A stretch of DNA of 64,000 bases. It comes from Undaria pinnatifida. Lineage: Eukaryota > Sar > Phaeophyceae > Laminariales > Alariaceae. A program made the translations under genes and the position numbers. The stretch spans positions 4,262,697 through 4,326,696 of the forward strand of contig JABAKD010000011.1 of NCBI GenBank assembly GCA_012845835.1, in the 5' to 3' direction. Shown piece by piece: positions 52,436 to 64,000 of the stretch (positions are counted from its first letter, which is position 1; each line of letters starts with the position of its first letter). The notes under the pieces were generated by a model that was not told where the DNA came from, did no database searches, and saw nothing but the letters and a program-made list of their open reading frames with translations.

Positions 52436-52935
52436 CCCACCCTTCCCAATCCTTTCGACCATGACAAATAGATAAGGAACGCCATCGAGCAAGGGGTTGG
52501 TCCAGCCCACCCCAACCCCTGGGCCCTCCCAATCCATTCGACCACGACAACTATTAATAGATAGGGGAAAGCCATCGAGCAAGGGGGGGCACGTCGATCA
52601 TTCTACGCCCGCAACTCCCGCCGTTGTTTTGCAGACCGCGACCAAACCATAATATATTATTTAGACAGGATTCAGGCTCAAGGAGGATGCCAACGAACGC
52701 TCGCTGCCTAGCCTCATGTCGTTACAAAACACACAGCCATTTGGTTGTCCCTTATACCTCTCCTCGTTAGGGTTGACGACCAAAATACGAGGACTGACCA
52801 GTACATTTTACACTGCCGGAACAGGCGCACAGAGAGTCGGACCGAAATAACTGAGATATCACCGGTAATATCGGCGTGTGTGGGCACGGGGCCAGCTAAC
52901 TTCAGCGCTGTAACGAGCCGATTTTCTTCTTCACG

Positions 52936-53066
52936 AGCAGAAAATGCGCTTGTTGAAAAACAAAACTGACGGCACAGCCAAAATAAATAAATGTCTTGAC
53001 TCACGAGCAGAACATGCGCTTGTTGAAAAACAAAACTGACGGCACAGCCAAAATAAATAATTGTCT
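52936..53066. repeat. 66-bp tandem duplication
   Basis: CACGAGCAGAA(A/C)ATGCGC through GGCACAGCCAAAATAAATAA to TGTCTTGACT occurs twice with two or three differences. Recent. Confidence 0.9.
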
Positions 53067-54280
53067 TGACTCATACGTACGAAGTATAACAAACCGAAAG
53101 CCAAATAATAATGGAAAAACAACGCTGTCCCTGATACCATCAGCCCCTCCCTCCCCACAAAACAAACCCTGGGAAGCCAGTAAAAAACACGGAGCACTGG
53201 GTCCACCCACCCACCCACCTTCCCAGGGAACAGAGTATCACAAGTACAACCGCAGCAACAACGCCCCCCTTGCGGCTACACACGCGGTACACGCATGGTC
53301 TTTACATCTCCGGCCGAGAATCTCGACGTCAGGTCGACCGATGCCCGCCATTTTATTAAAAAAGAAAAACGCTGCATGCGGGATTTCGGGATCGTGAGCA
53401 GGCAATCAGTCCACGTTTCGCGTGGGGGGGTGGGTGGGAGGACGGGCGGGCGCGCGGGCAGGTGAGCCGGAGGGCGGACACAGCACAACCAAGCTTTGCA
53501 GCCGTTGGGCGCACGCACCACAATCGCTCCCCACCCCCGCGCCGCATTCTACACCCTTAAAACAAAACACTTGCATGTACGTACAGACGGCGATAACTGC
53601 TTCAGCCGCAGAGGGTGAAAGCTGCCGCCCCAGCGACTCGGCATCACCACGATTCACTCCGCTCCGTGCCGCCCCAGCCTTCACACAAAGGCTACGAAAC
53701 GGTGCAAGCCACCGTCCACCCTCGACGCCTCCAGAGGGTCACAGTCGTAACTGCCCCAGCGACTCGGTATCGACACGCGAGGGCTAACTAAGCGGCGCAA
53801 GCCACCGTCTATCCCCGACGGCGCCCCAGGAGGGTCATGACTGTCTCAGCGACTTAGTAACGCCACGATCCGCCCCGCTCCGTCCCGCGCCACCCCATGC
53901 TTCACACGAGGGCTGAGGCTATAACAAGCCGCGCAAAGCTACGATATCGCCTATCCTCGACGGTGCCTCCAGAGGGTGACAGTTGCCCCCGCGAAAGAGG
54001 GTGATAAACTGCCCCAAACACTCGGTATCGCCGCGATCCGCTCCACTTGGCTCCACTCGGCGGCTCCGTCCGGCTCGGCACCGCCCCGCTCGGCTCCCCC
54101 CGGTTGTGCTCGGGTCCGCTCAGTACGGCTCCGCTCGGGTCCACTTGGTTCCGCTATTATGACCCGCTCGGCTCCGCCTGGCTCCACACTGCCCCGATCG
54201 GCTCGGCCCGGCTCCCCACCGCACCGCTTCGCTCGGCTCTGCTCGGCTCCGCACCGCTCCGCTTCGTGCCACCGCACCCT

Positions 54281-63767
<9,487 letters not shown>

Positions 63768-64000
63768 CTGCAGCGGGGTTTCCCAACGTTCGCCGTGTTG
63801 GGAGGGGTGGGGGTGATGGAAGAGTGGTGGGAAGGGGGTTGGGTGTGTGGAGTGGGTGTAATCACCGCATCATAAGAGGGGGGAGGAGCGCTAACCGAAC
63901 GGTTCCCGTACTGAGAGGAAGAAGGGGGGAGTAAGAGAATGAGTGGTGGGTAGCGTTGGCTGGGGGGAGGTCTCGTCAACCCTAGGACGACCGTTATTCG
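63768..64000 (-). other. EamA intron, runs off window
   Basis: Starts at the acceptor GCTGCAG. G/T-rich on the plus strand with GGGTGGG motifs; no exon seen. Confidence 0.6.

Larger units (their letters stand above)
50384..54280. other. Repeat-rich gap between two convergent genes
   Basis: No gene recognised. It contains a C run (50881-50900), a full MITE-A (51108-51375), GGGGT/CTGGG-type arrays (52284-52435), a diverged direct repeat around GCCATCGAGCAAGGGG (52460-52590), a 66-bp tandem duplication (52936-53066) and a GC-rich minisatellite (about 53600-54345) reaching into the last exon of the minus-strand gene. Both genes end toward this region, so it should hold both 3' UTRs and polyadenylation sites; I could not place them. 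Confidence 0.7.

Overview
This is eukaryotic nuclear DNA. Short GC-rich exons with GC-rich third codon positions sit in long, repeat-filled introns (about 1-10 kb). The style (very large introns, many small inverted-repeat elements and microsatellites, proteins full of G/D/E/R runs, Tudor-like repeat arrays) suggests a stramenopile, most likely a brown alga. That assignment is inference; no marker gene fixes the species.

Region 1 (1-50383, plus strand) reads as one enormous gene that enters the window already inside an exon. I assembled 17 exons by hand from reading frames, splice signals and domain continuity, and all intron phases agree. Together they would encode about 3,625 residues: a C2H2 zinc finger, a short coiled coil, a long acidic and poly-Gly linker, a cytidine-deaminase-like domain that has lost all three zinc-ligand cysteines, a SAM domain, two EF-hand pairs (only one canonical loop), RS/RD-rich charged linkers, and a terminal 5.3-kb exon with 21 Tudor-like repeats of two alternating types. 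The deaminase, SAM and EF-hand domains are each split over several exons and become complete only when spliced, which is the best evidence for the model. The joins among exons 1-5 are weaker, and a split into two or three genes there cannot be excluded.

Region 2 (50384-54280) is a repeat-rich gap between two converging genes.

Region 3 (54281-63767, minus strand) holds the last six exons of an EamA/WAT1-like drug/metabolite transporter: the end of the first EamA half, a Gly-rich linker, a complete second five-helix half, and an acidic-dileucine tail. Its 5' part lies beyond the right edge.

The introns carry at least one TIR MITE family (about ten copies), a hAT-type nonautonomous element with a degenerate 8-bp target duplication, a near-perfect hairpin element, two related dispersed repeat families sharing a head sequence, a tRNA-like sequence, and many micro- and minisatellites. 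One coding-like exon on the minus strand (7364-7627) lies inside intron 2 and may be part of a nested gene. I see no viral genes, no CRISPR and no intact transposase.
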